Source: Actinomycetes bacterium (GTDB lineage: Bacteria > Actinomycetota > Acidimicrobiia > Acidimicrobiales > RAAP-2). Taken from it: DNA of 38,532 bases. The DNA is taken from contig JAJZMD010000187.1 of assembly GCA_021803085.1 (NCBI GenBank), forward strand, positions 1 to 38,532, read 5' to 3'. The notes beneath the pieces were generated by a model. That model saw only the letters and a program-made list of their open reading frames with translations. It had not been told where the DNA came from and ran no database searches. A program made the position numbers and the translations under genes. Shown piece after piece: positions 7,138 through 15,038 of this stretch; the first letter of the stretch is position 1, and each line of letters starts with the position of its first letter.

Positions 7138-9375
7138 TCAGGACTTGAAGAGGAACGCCTCCTCTTCCGGGTCGAGGAAAAGGCGGATCTCGTCGGCGAG
7201 AGCGGGGTGGGCGGCGAGCCCCGGGTCCTGCCCGGCCACCGACTCCGCGACGCGGCGCGCCGCTTCGAGGAGGTCGGCGTCCCTCCGCAACGACGCGAGC
7301 TTCAGGTCGCTCCTGCCCTTCTGGCGCGCGCCCAGGATCGTGCCCTCGCCACGCAGCTCGAGGTCGACCTCGGCGAGCTCGAAGCCGTCGGTCGTCTGCA
7401 CCATCGCGGCGAGGCGGCTCGACGCCTCGGGCGTCTCCGCAGGCCCGAGGAGGTAGCACCAGCTCGCTCGGTCGCTCCGACCGACGCGGCCTCGGAGCTG
7501 GTGGAGCTGGGCGATGCCGAACCGGCCCGCGTCCTCCACCACCATGACGGTCGCCTCGGGAACGTCCACGCCCACTTCGACGACGGTCGTGGCCACCAGC
7601 ACCCCGGTCGTCCCGTCACGAAAGCGCGCCATGGCCCGCTCCTTGTCGGCTGCGGGCATCTGACCGTGCAGCAGGCCGAGCGCGAGACCTTCGAGCGGCC
7701 CTTCGGCGAGACGTTCGAGCTCTTCGGTGGCCGAGCGCGCCTGGACGCGTTCGGAGCCCTCGACGAGGGGGCAGACGACGAAGGCGCGGCGGCCCTCGGC
7801 GACCTCGGTCCGTACTCGCCACCACGCTTCCGCTTCGGCGTCGGGGGTCGGAGCCCAGACCGTCTCGACCGGGCGTCGCCCGGGCGGCAGCTCGTCGAGC
7901 ACGACCATGTCCAGGTCGCCGAAGAGCACCATCGCCGCCGTCCGAGGGATCGGGGTCGCGGTCATGACGAGGAGGTCGGGATCCGCGCCGGCCCCGGGCC
8001 CCTCGGCGCGTGCGACAACGGACTCGCGCCCTTTGTCGCGAAGCTGCGCGCGCTGCTCGACCCCGAAACGGTGCTGCTCGTCGATCACCACGATCCCGAG
8101 CGAGTGGAACCGCACGTCGTCGGTCAGCAGCGCGTGCGTTCCGACCACCACGTCGATGTCGCCGGACTCGAGGTCCGTGCGCAGGCGGGCCCGCTCAGCG
8201 ACGCCGGTTCGGTTCGTGAGGAGCGCCACCGAGAGCGGGCGGCTCCCGCCGAGCCGCGCGGGGTCCGGCACCGACAGGCCGCCGACGAGGGCGGCGACCG
8301 CGAGGGAGTGCTGCTCTGCGAGCACCTCGGTCGGCACCATCAGCGCTCCCTGGTGACCGCCTTGCACCGCGGCGAGCAGCGCCGCCAGCGCGACCACCGT
8401 CTTCCCGGACCCGACGTCGCCCTGGAGCAGCCGGTGCATGGGCAGCGGTCCAGCCATCTCCGCCAGGATCGCGGCCATCGCCTTGCGCTGCGCCTCGGTG
8501 AGGCGGTACGGCAATCCCGCGAGGAAGCGCTGGACCAGCGTCCCGCCGCCGGCGGCGGGCTCCACCACCTCGCGCGGCGACACCTGGTGGCGGATCGCCC
8601 GGGCGTCTGCCTCGAGCGCGTGCCGGCGGAGGACCAGCGCGAGCTGGAGCCGGAACAGCTCGTCGAACGCCAGCCGGCGCCGGGCGGGGACGGTCTCGCG
8701 GATCGAGCCGGGCACGTGGATGTCGCGCATCGCCTTCGTCCTGGCGATCAGGCCGAGCTCGCGTCGCCACGCGTCGGGCAGCGGGTCCTCGAGCACCCCC
8801 GCGCGCCGGATCGCCTCCTCGAGGAAGCCGCCGATCTCCCAGCTCGACAACCCGACCTTCCCCGACGCCCGGTACACCGGGACGATCCTGAGCGTGCGGC
8901 GCCTGCGGACCTCCTCGTCGTCGACGTCGTCTGCCCCGATCACGACGTCGACCAGCGGATTCGTCATCTGCCGGCGACCGCGGAAGGTGTCGAGCCTCCC
9001 GAAGAAGAGCGCCTCGGTCCCCGAAGGAAGCTGGCGGGCGCGCCACGGCTGGTTGAAGAAGACCACCTTCACCCCCGCGGTCCCGTCGTGGACCGCGAGC
9101 TCCACGAGGGTGCGGCCGTTGCGAGCTCTCCTGGCCCGCGTCTCCCTCACGGTCGCGAGGACGACGGCCTCGTCCCCGACGGCGAGATCGGCGAGATCCG
9201 CCCGCCGGCTCCGGTCGATGTAGCGAAACGGGAACGTCGTGAGCAGGTCGAAGATCGATTCGATCCCCAGCTCACCGAGCGCCTTCGCCTTGCGCTCGCC
9301 GAGCCCGCGGAGCCGCGTGACCGGGATCTCGACCAGCTGCCGAAGCGAGCGCGCCGGTGCACTCGCGGCGGTCAC
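7138..9375 (-). CDS. recG: ATP-dependent DNA helicase RecG
   Basis: Helicase that remodels stalled forks and branched DNA. The 745-residue protein has an N-terminal wedge/OB domain (RLRGLGERKAKALGELGI, then VRETRARRARNGRTLVELAV). The helicase core has Walker A GDVGSGKT (residues 319-326), the RecG-type DEQH box (431-434), the TATPIPRT motif and the C-terminal GRVGRSDRASWCYLL. The GTG start at 9375 overlaps the stop of the upstream fakA-like gene (GTGA). That gene-recG order matches mycobacteria. Length is typical. Confidence 0.97.
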   Translation of the reverse strand: MTAASAPARSLRQLVEIPVTRLRGLGERKAKALGELGIESIFDLLTTFPFRYIDRSRRADLADLAVGDEAVVLATVRETRARRARNGRTLVELAVHDGTAGVKVVFFNQPWRARQLPSGTEALFFGRLDTFRGRRQMTNPLVDVVIGADDVDDEEVRRRRTLRIVPVYRASGKVGLSSWEIGGFLEEAIRRAGVLEDPLPDAWRRELGLIARTKAMRDIHVPGSIRETVPARRRLAFDELFRLQLALVLRRHALEADARAIRHQVSPREVVEPAAGGGTLVQRFLAGLPYRLTEAQRKAMAAILAEMAGPLPMHRLLQGDVGSGKTVVALAALLAAVQGGHQGALMVPTEVLAEQHSLAVAALVGGLSVPDPARLGGSRPLSVALLTNRTGVAERARLRTDLESGDIDVVVGTHALLTDDVRFHSLGIVVIDEQHRFGVEQRAQLRDKGRESVVARAEGPGAGADPDLLVMTATPIPRTAAMVLFGDLDMVVLDELPPGRRPVETVWAPTPDAEAEAWWRVRTEVAEGRRAFVVCPLVEGSERVQARSATEELERLAEGPLEGLALGLLHGQMPAADKERAMARFRDGTTGVLVATTVVEVGVDVPEATVMVVEDAGRFGIAQLHQLRGRVGRSDRASWCYLLGPAETPEASSRLAAMVQTTDGFELAEVDLELRGEGTILGARQKGRSDLKLASLRRDADLLEAARRVAESVAGQDPGLAAHPALADEIRLFLDPEEEAFLFKS

Positions 9376-11063
9376 TCGATGCCGAAGAGGTAGGGGTACA
9401 GGGGCTGGCCGCCGTGGTGGACCTCGGCAGCCAGGCCGGGGTGGTCCTCGTGCAGCCATTCGGTGATGCGCCGCGTCGCCGCCGCCGTCGAGCCCTCTCC
9501 CTCGATGACCGTGACGAGCTCGTGGCCCTCCCCGAGGAGGGCGTCGAGCAGCCGCAGGGCGGCGCCTTCGGGCGAGTCGGCGACGGCCACGACCCCCCCG
9601 CGAGACATCCCGATCCACTCGCCCTCGCGCACCGGGCCCGCCTCCGTCTCGGCGTCGCGCACTGCTCGGGTCACGGCCCCTGGCAGCACCCTCGTCGCCG
9701 ACGCGCGCATCGCCTGCGCGTTCTCGTCCGCGTCGGCCGCGGGGTCGTAGGCGAGCAGCGCCGCGAACCCCTCGACGATGCTGCCGGTGGGCACCACGCG
9801 CACCGTCTTTCGGGTCAGCCCGTCCACCTGGCCGGCCACGGCTTCGATGTTCTCGTTGTTCGGGAGCAGGATGACGCCGTCCGAGCGCAGCGACTCGACG
9901 GCCTCCACCAGCTGCGCGGTGGAGGGGTTCATCGTCTGACCTCCACGCACGAGCCGCTGCACGCCGAGGGAGCGGAAGATGCGGCCGACGCCGTCACCGG
10001 CGACGACCGCCACGACCGCGGTCCGAGGCACCGGGACCTCGTGCGCGCCGGGGTCCCGGTCCGCGTCACGGACCCAGCGCTCCTCCTGGACCTGCTCTTC
10101 GAGGTCCGTGACGCGGATCTGGTGCGGCCGCCCGATGTCGATCGCCGCCTCGATGGCCGCGCCGACGTCGTTCGTGTGGATGTGGCAGTTCCACTCACCG
10201 CCCCCGCCCACCACGACGATCGAGTCCCCGATGTCGGTCCAGGCATCCCTGAACGCGTCGATCGAGTCGTCGGGCGCGTCGAGGAGGTACATGACCTCGT
10301 AGCGCAGGTCGCCCGCCTCGTCGGCACCAGCTCCCACGGCGGCGGGCGCCGCTGCGCGTCCCGCTGCGACCCCTGCTCCGCCCGGTGCCCCCCGCACGGC
10401 ATCCCAGGCGAGCTCCTCGTCGCGCGCCTCGGGAGGGGGGCGCCCGTCGACGGCCGAGAGGAGCGAGTCGAACAGGAGCAGGTAGCCCGCACCCCCGGCG
10501 TCGACGACACCGGCGCGCGCGAGCGGCTCGAGCATGGTCGGGGTCATCGCGAGCGCCTCGCCCGCAGCCTCACGGGCATGCTCGACCACGCCCAGGAGCG
10601 TCTGGTCTGCCTTCAGCCCGGCGACCGCACCTTCGCCGGCAGCCCGCGCCACCGTGAGGATCGTGCCCTCGACGGGCCGCACCACCGCCTTGCGTGCGAG
10701 GTCGCTCGCCACCACGAGGGCGTCGGCGATCGCGTCGGGACCCGCCTGGTCTCCGGCCCCGAGCCGTTCGGCGATCCCGCGGAGGAGCTGCGACAGGATC
10801 ACCCCCGAGTTGCCTCGGGCCCCCATCAGCGAGCCGTGCGCCATCGCCCGGCACACGTCCGCCATGGGCGCCGAGCCGTCGACCCCATCGAGCTCCTTCA
10901 CGACCGAGTCCAGGGTGAGGGCCATGTTGGTCCCGGTGTCGCCGTCGGGCACCGGATAGACGTTCAGCTGGTTGAGCCGCTGGCGGTGCGTCCAGAGCGC
11001 GTCCCGATAGGCGACCATGGCCGCTCGCAGCTCTCGTGGCCCCAACGCGACGGCCGGCCTCAT
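9372..11063 (-). CDS. DhaL/DAK2-domain fatty-acid-kinase-like protein (YloV/FakA family)
   Basis: The 563-residue protein has an N-terminal nucleotide-binding DhaL (DAK2) domain with the ligand motif NVYPVPDGDTGTNM (about residues 34-47), GNSGVIL and AGGAGYLL. A C-terminal FakA-type domain follows, with NNENIEAVA and a final EGEG. In Firmicutes, FakA phosphorylates fatty acids bound to FakB; actinobacterial homologues beside recG are usually listed only as DAK-domain proteins. No FakB/DegV gene is visible here, so the substrate is inferred. ATG 11063 follows a TAGCAT box (minus strand, 11078-11073) by 9 bases, so the transcript may be leaderless or nearly so. A Pro/Ala-rich linker sits around residues 205-250. 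Confidence 0.85.
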   Translation of the reverse strand: MRPAVALGPRELRAAMVAYRDALWTHRQRLNQLNVYPVPDGDTGTNMALTLDSVVKELDGVDGSAPMADVCRAMAHGSLMGARGNSGVILSQLLRGIAERLGAGDQAGPDAIADALVVASDLARKAVVRPVEGTILTVARAAGEGAVAGLKADQTLLGVVEHAREAAGEALAMTPTMLEPLARAGVVDAGGAGYLLLFDSLLSAVDGRPPPEARDEELAWDAVRGAPGGAGVAAGRAAAPAAVGAGADEAGDLRYEVMYLLDAPDDSIDAFRDAWTDIGDSIVVVGGGGEWNCHIHTNDVGAAIEAAIDIGRPHQIRVTDLEEQVQEERWVRDADRDPGAHEVPVPRTAVVAVVAGDGVGRIFRSLGVQRLVRGGQTMNPSTAQLVEAVESLRSDGVILLPNNENIEAVAGQVDGLTRKTVRVVPTGSIVEGFAALLAYDPAADADENAQAMRASATRVLPGAVTRAVRDAETEAGPVREGEWIGMSRGGVVAVADSPEGAALRLLDALLGEGHELVTVIEGEGSTAAATRRITEWLHEDHPGLAAEVHHGGQPLYPYLFGIE

Positions 11064-11197
11064 CGCCCGGTGATGCTAACGTTGCCGCCGTTCGTGACCT
11101 GAAGGTGCCTGCCGCGCCGCTGGCGCCGGGGGCCTGCGGAGGCCTGCGCTGGTCTTCGACGAGGTAGCGGGGCGACAACGGCCAGGAGGCGAAGGCG

Positions 11198-11407
11198 ATG
11201 GCATCGGTATGCGAGCTCTGCGGCAAGAAGCCGTCGTTCGGGATGAGCCTGAGCCACTCCCACCGGCGCACGAAGCGCCGCTGGAACCCGAACATCCAGC
11301 GGGTCCGCGCGCTCGTCGACGGCGCGCCTCGCCGTCTGCACGTGTGCACCTCGTGCCTGCGCGCGGGGCGGGTCGTGAAGCCGCCGCGCCGCCGCATCCC
11401 CGCTTGA
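11198..11407 (+). CDS. rpmB: 50S ribosomal protein L28
   Basis: Ribosomal protein of 69 residues with the L28 core CELCGKKPSFG, SHSHRRTKRRWNPNIQ and a basic C terminus. It has two CxxC pairs (Cys 5 and 8, Cys 50 and 53), so it is the zinc-binding form. AGGAGG lies 8 bases before the ATG. It is divergent from the fakA-like gene, an arrangement known from other actinobacteria. Confidence 0.96.
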   Translation: MASVCELCGKKPSFGMSLSHSHRRTKRRWNPNIQRVRALVDGAPRRLHVCTSCLRAGRVVKPPRRRIPA

Positions 11408-11489
11408 TCGCGGCATCCCCGGTTCCTCGGCGATGAGCCCGCCGCGCCATGCGCGGCAGCAGCACCCGCGCTCGCACCGATCGTTCTCC

Positions 11490-12719
11490 ATGGCAACATC
11501 GCTGCCCGTGGGCCGACTCGCCGCAGCCGTCTTGATCGTCTTGCTCGCCGTCGCGTACGTGGTCGTGCAATTCGTGAGACCGGTGCCTTCGGTCACTGCG
11601 TCGGCTTCGACGGCGGCGGCGAAGACGTCGTTGCCCGGGGCTCCCGTCTCGCTCGCGTGGCCCTCCCAGGGTGAGGCGGCGATCGGCATCGAGGGGGGCG
11701 GCGTTCTCGGTTCGTCCGGCGCCCAGACCCCGACGCCGCTCGCGAGCGTTGCCAAGCTGATGACGGCCTATCTCGTGCTGCGCGCCCACCCGCTGCAGGC
11801 GACAGCCTCCGGCCCGACGATCACGATCACCCCGGCGGACGTCGCGACGTACCAACAGGACAAGCTGGCCGGGGACTCCGTGGTCGCCGTCCGGTCCGGT
11901 GAGAAGCTCTCGGAGCTCCAGGCGCTCCAAGCGCTCCTCATCCCCTCCGGCGACAACATCGCGGCGCTTCTCGCGGACTGGGTCGCCCGAAGCCAGCCCG
12001 CGTTCGTCGCCGAGATGAACGCGACCGCCGGTCGGCTGGGCCTGACCGAGACCCACTACACCGATGCCAGCGGCGTCACCCCCGGCACGTACAGCACCGC
12101 GACCTCGCAGGTGAAGCTCGCAATGATCGACATGACGATGCCGGCGTTCCGCGCGATCGTGGACATGGCCCAGGTGACACTGCCGGTCGCCGGGCTCCAG
12201 TACAACGTGAACGCGCTCGTGGGCAAGCACCAGATCATCGGCGTGAAGACCGGCTTCACGACATCGGCGGGCGGCTGCTTCGTCTTCGCCGCGAAGACGA
12301 AGCTCGGCGGGAAGCCGGTGACGCTGGTCGGCGCGGTCCTCCACCAGTACGGCACCACCGCCCAGCCGAGCGCGCTCACAGAGACCTTCGACGTGTCCCT
12401 CGCGCTCTTGGCGAGCGCCGACCACGCACTCGTGCGCTCCACCGTCGTCCGCCGCGGGGAGGTCCTGGGCACGATCCACGCGCCGTGGACCGGATCCGTC
12501 GCGCTCGAGTCGACGCGCGACGTCGCGTTCACCGGCCTCCCGGGCCAGCACGTCTCGACCACGGTCGTCCTGCCGGACAGGGTGGGCGCACCGCTCCCTG
12601 CCGGGCACCCCCTCGGAAAGGTGGTCGTCACGCTGGGTGACGAGCAGGTCACAGTGCCGCTCGTCACCGCCCGCGCCCTGCCTGCGGTCTCCCTGGGCTG
12701 GCGCCTGACCGACGTCTGA
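11490..12719 (+). CDS. D-alanyl-D-alanine carboxypeptidase (peptidase S11)
   Basis: Low-molecular-weight penicillin-binding protein that trims the terminal D-Ala of peptidoglycan stem peptides. The 409-residue form has an N-terminal membrane anchor or signal (AAAVLIVLLAVAYVVVQFV). The three active-site motifs are SVAK (SxxK), SGDN (SxN region, written SGDN here) and KTG (VKTGFT). A C-terminal beta domain follows. The start is uncertain: ATG 11490 is chosen because it leaves a short basic n-region, but an upstream frame opens at 11433 and GTG 11508 is possible. No clear Shine-Dalgarno is seen for any of them. It converges on thiL. Confidence 0.88.
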   Translation: MATSLPVGRLAAAVLIVLLAVAYVVVQFVRPVPSVTASASTAAAKTSLPGAPVSLAWPSQGEAAIGIEGGGVLGSSGAQTPTPLASVAKLMTAYLVLRAHPLQATASGPTITITPADVATYQQDKLAGDSVVAVRSGEKLSELQALQALLIPSGDNIAALLADWVARSQPAFVAEMNATAGRLGLTETHYTDASGVTPGTYSTATSQVKLAMIDMTMPAFRAIVDMAQVTLPVAGLQYNVNALVGKHQIIGVKTGFTTSAGGCFVFAAKTKLGGKPVTLVGAVLHQYGTTAQPSALTETFDVSLALLASADHALVRSTVVRRGEVLGTIHAPWTGSVALESTRDVAFTGLPGQHVSTTVVLPDRVGAPLPAGHPLGKVVVTLGDEQVTVPLVTARALPAVSLGWRLTDV

Positions 12720-12733
12720 CCGGCGCGTGCCTC

Positions 12734-12799
12734 GCGCCTGACCCAGGCGGAGGTCAGCCTGACCGGCAGGCCGGCGCCTGACCCAGGCGGACGTCAGCC
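12734..12799. terminator. duplicated hairpin between convergent genes
   Basis: A 26-base element occurs twice (12734-12759 and 12774-12799) with one mismatch. Each copy can fold as CGCCTG-ACC-CAGGCG. A shorter inverted repeat GGTCAGCCTGACC sits between them at 12752-12764. The second copy overlaps the thiL stop, and the 3' end of the carboxypeptidase gene resembles the same element. Placement between converging genes suggests a bidirectional transcription stop; there is no T-tract. Confidence 0.5.
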
Positions 12800-13765
12800 C
12801 ACCGCGTGCTCGAACCCCGAGCGGCCGAAGGGCTGGCCGCGCAACGTCCGTCGCCCCACCTCCGCGGTGCACCGCCCGATCTCGATCGGCGGTCGGAGCC
12901 CTGCCGCGGCGAGCTCTTCGGCGAGGCGTGCCGGATCGGGAGTCGCGATGACCAGCTCGAAGTCCTCACCGCCCCCGAGCGCGTCGTCGTCGGTGGCGCC
13001 GCCGGCGACCGGCACCGTGTCCAGCTCGATCCCGACCCCGGACGCCTCGGCGAGGCGGTGGAGATCGATGCCGAGCCCGTCGGAGACGTCCATCATCGCG
13101 GTCGCCCCGGCCCGCCGGGCCGCCCTGCCCTCGGCGAGCCGGGCGAGGGGGCGCCGGTGCGCGGCGATCACGCTCGCCGGGCCCCGTGCCCCGGCGCGCA
13201 GCGCGCGGAGGCCCGCGGCCGAGGCGCCCAGCGGCCCGGTGACCACGAGCCGGTCGCCCGGCCGGGCGCCCGAGCGCAGGACGGGCGGCGCGTCGCCCTC
13301 GAGCACCCCCGTCGCGGCGGCGACCACCACCACTTGCGACGCCGTCGTGACGTCGCCGCCGACCACCGGGCACCCCCACGCACGAGCCGCCTCCGCGACG
13401 CCGGTCGCGAGCAGGACCAGGTCCGTCCCGGGAGGGACGCAGAAGTCCACCACCGCGTGGGCCGGCCTGCCGCCGACGGCGCCGATGTCGCTCAGCGTCG
13501 CCGTGAGCGCCTTCCAGCCGAGGTCGTCGAGCCCGCAGAACGCCAGGTCCGCGTGCACGCCGGCGACCGCGGCGTCGGTGGCGAAGACGAGCCGCCCCGG
13601 AGGCGGGGCCAGCACCGCGGCGTCGTCCCCGATCCAGACCTCGCCGGGGGGCGGTGCGCCGACCTCCCGTTCGAACACCTCTGCGATGCGACGGACGGCC
13701 GCGTCCTCACCCCCCTGGCCACCCGCGGACGCGCATGCCGGCGACGTGGTTGTCGGCGACGCCAC
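12794..13765 (-). CDS. thiL: thiamine-monophosphate kinase
   Basis: Last step of thiamine diphosphate synthesis: phosphorylates thiamine monophosphate with ATP. The 323-residue protein has WIGDDAAVL, the metal/ATP site ATDAAVAGVHADL, VVGGDVTTAS and the conserved MMDVSDGLGIDLHRLAE. GTG 13765 is taken as the start; TTG 13771 is an alternative. A TTGGAA/TAGGCA pair lies just upstream and would place the transcript start at or near the start codon, so a leaderless message is likely. It stands alone on its strand. Confidence 0.94.
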   Translation of the reverse strand: MASPTTTSPACASAGGQGGEDAAVRRIAEVFEREVGAPPPGEVWIGDDAAVLAPPPGRLVFATDAAVAGVHADLAFCGLDDLGWKALTATLSDIGAVGGRPAHAVVDFCVPPGTDLVLLATGVAEAARAWGCPVVGGDVTTASQVVVVAAATGVLEGDAPPVLRSGARPGDRLVVTGPLGASAAGLRALRAGARGPASVIAAHRRPLARLAEGRAARRAGATAMMDVSDGLGIDLHRLAEASGVGIELDTVPVAGGATDDDALGGGEDFELVIATPDPARLAEELAAAGLRPPIEIGRCTAEVGRRTLRGQPFGRSGFEHAVG

Positions 13766-13856
13766 GGCCAATGCCTACCATCTCGACCAGTGGTTCCAAG
13801 AGCGCTCCGAGGGCTCCGGCTCCACGCGCCTTGGGGGCCCGTGGAATCGATCATCC

Positions 13857-13876
13857 AGCTAGCGCTAGCTAGCTAG
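13857..13876. promoter_or_regulatory. CTAG-rich palindrome, possible operator
   Basis: The perfect palindrome AGCTAGCGCTAGCT (13857-13870) runs into two more CTAG units, giving four CTAG tetranucleotides in 18 bases. It sits in the divergent gap between thiL and the secreted-protein gene. CTAG is generally rare in bacterial DNA, so a cluster is unexpected. Function is inferred from position only. Confidence 0.35.
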
Positions 13877-13952
13877 CCTGCAGCGAGACGAGGCCGTCGT
13901 ACGTGGGACCGGGTCCCGACGCGAACGACGGGTGGGTACGGAGGAGGGGACG

Positions 13953-14777
13953 ATGGGACGGATCGGCCGGCTGGCAGGCGCGTGCGTGTGCGCGTCGGTG
14001 ACGGTGCTCGCGCTCGGCGTGCCCGCGGCAGGCGGTGCCACGCGGCACACGGACAGCCTGCCGCGGGCGACGGGCAACCCGGCCGTCATCGCGTTCTACC
14101 GAAAGGTCGTCGCGGCGACGCGCGCCGCAACCGCCGAGCAGGCGACCTTCGCCGCGACGGACTCGGTGACGCAGGTGAGGGTGAACCCGAACGGGAGCTA
14201 CTCGTGGGTCCAGGTCTCCCCCCGCGAGCCCGGGTTCACGCCGGCGAGGGGGACATTCTGGGTCGTGGCAGCCGCGGGCCGGGTGCGCTTCGTGGCCGAG
14301 ACGCTCGCCTACGGCGGTGTCGGGAAGGCGTTCGGCCCCTTCGGGATCGTGCTGACGGCGCGCGGCGAGATCCTCCTCGGGGGGAACGCGTTCCCGTCAG
14401 TCGGGTCTGCACGGCCTCCGAGCGAGTACCAGCCGTGCGGGGGAACGACGACCGGTACGGCCTACGTCGGCGGGTACTCGAAGGTCGGCGGTCCCTCCGG
14501 GTACGGCCTGTACGGGGACTTCGTCTCGATGCACCGGGCAGGGGGCGCGGAGCTCGTGACCTCGACGTACCCCTGGGGGACCAAGGGCCAGAGGGCGACC
14601 GAGGTGGACACGGTCTCGCTCGCGACCGACCTGCCCGTCCGGTCGGTCGTGCACGTCTCGGCCGCGCCCGGGATCCCCGCGTTCACCTTCGCGTACACGA
14701 ACGTCTGGTACCACACCCGGGTGCTGCCGCCCAACTCGAACGGAGTCTGCGCGACGGACCTGAAAGCGTCCTCCTGA
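13953..14777 (+). CDS. secreted protein of unknown function
   Basis: A 274-residue protein with a clear signal peptide: MGRIGRLAG, then a hydrophobic core CVCASVTVLALG, then a likely cleavage at PAAGGA. The mature part is rich in Gly, Thr, Val and Tyr. It has only two cysteines outside the signal (in YQPCGG and GVCATDL) and repeated aromatic strand-like segments (SYSWVQV, GTFWVVAAAGRVRFVAE, FTFAYTNVWYHT), which suggests a beta-rich fold. ATG 13953 is preceded by a strong GGAGGAGGGG site. No family is recognised. It is transcribed alone and followed by a hairpin. Confidence 0.8.
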   Translation: MGRIGRLAGACVCASVTVLALGVPAAGGATRHTDSLPRATGNPAVIAFYRKVVAATRAATAEQATFAATDSVTQVRVNPNGSYSWVQVSPREPGFTPARGTFWVVAAAGRVRFVAETLAYGGVGKAFGPFGIVLTARGEILLGGNAFPSVGSARPPSEYQPCGGTTTGTAYVGGYSKVGGPSGYGLYGDFVSMHRAGGAELVTSTYPWGTKGQRATEVDTVSLATDLPVRSVVHVSAAPGIPAFTFAYTNVWYHTRVLPPNSNGVCATDLKASS

Positions 14778-14797
14778 GGCGCCCCTGCCCGCCAGCC

Positions 14798-14824
14798 AGA
14801 GCATCGAGCCGGGACCGATGCTCT
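14798..14824 (+). terminator. hairpin after the secreted-protein gene
   Basis: Perfect 9-base inverted repeat AGAGCATCG / CGATGCTCT with a 9-base loop, 21 bases beyond the stop codon. No T-run follows, as is common in high-GC actinobacteria. Confidence 0.6.
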
Positions 14825-14987
14825 AGGCTCGCAGCTCCAGACGCCTGCATGCACGGCGGCGCCCCGGCCCGGGCGCGCGGGCTCATGGTCCGCTCCGAGG
14901 GGCCGATTGCACCTGCAGGCCGGGGCCGAGACATGATCGAAAGAGCACGAGCCGGCCCGGAAGCCCCGAGCCGGCAGCTTGCAGCAC

Positions 14988-15032
14988 CGAGCACGGATCA
15001 CCCGAGCACGGATCGGACGAGCACGGATCGGA
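14988..15032 (+). repeat. 15-base tandem repeat in the pckG leader
   Basis: Three head-to-tail copies of a 15-base unit: CGAGCACGGATCACC, then CGAGCACGGATCGGA twice. The last copy ends 6 bases before the pckG ATG and supplies most of its ribosome-binding site (GGAG). Confidence 0.85.
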
Positions 15033-15038
15033 GATGAC

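Noticed and set aside
5084..7459. 791-codon minus-strand open frame extending rsmD
   Set aside because: Only the first 184 codons from GTG 5638 match RsmD. The rest is antisense to the MFS gene and has the His/Arg/Asp-rich composition of a high-GC shadow frame.
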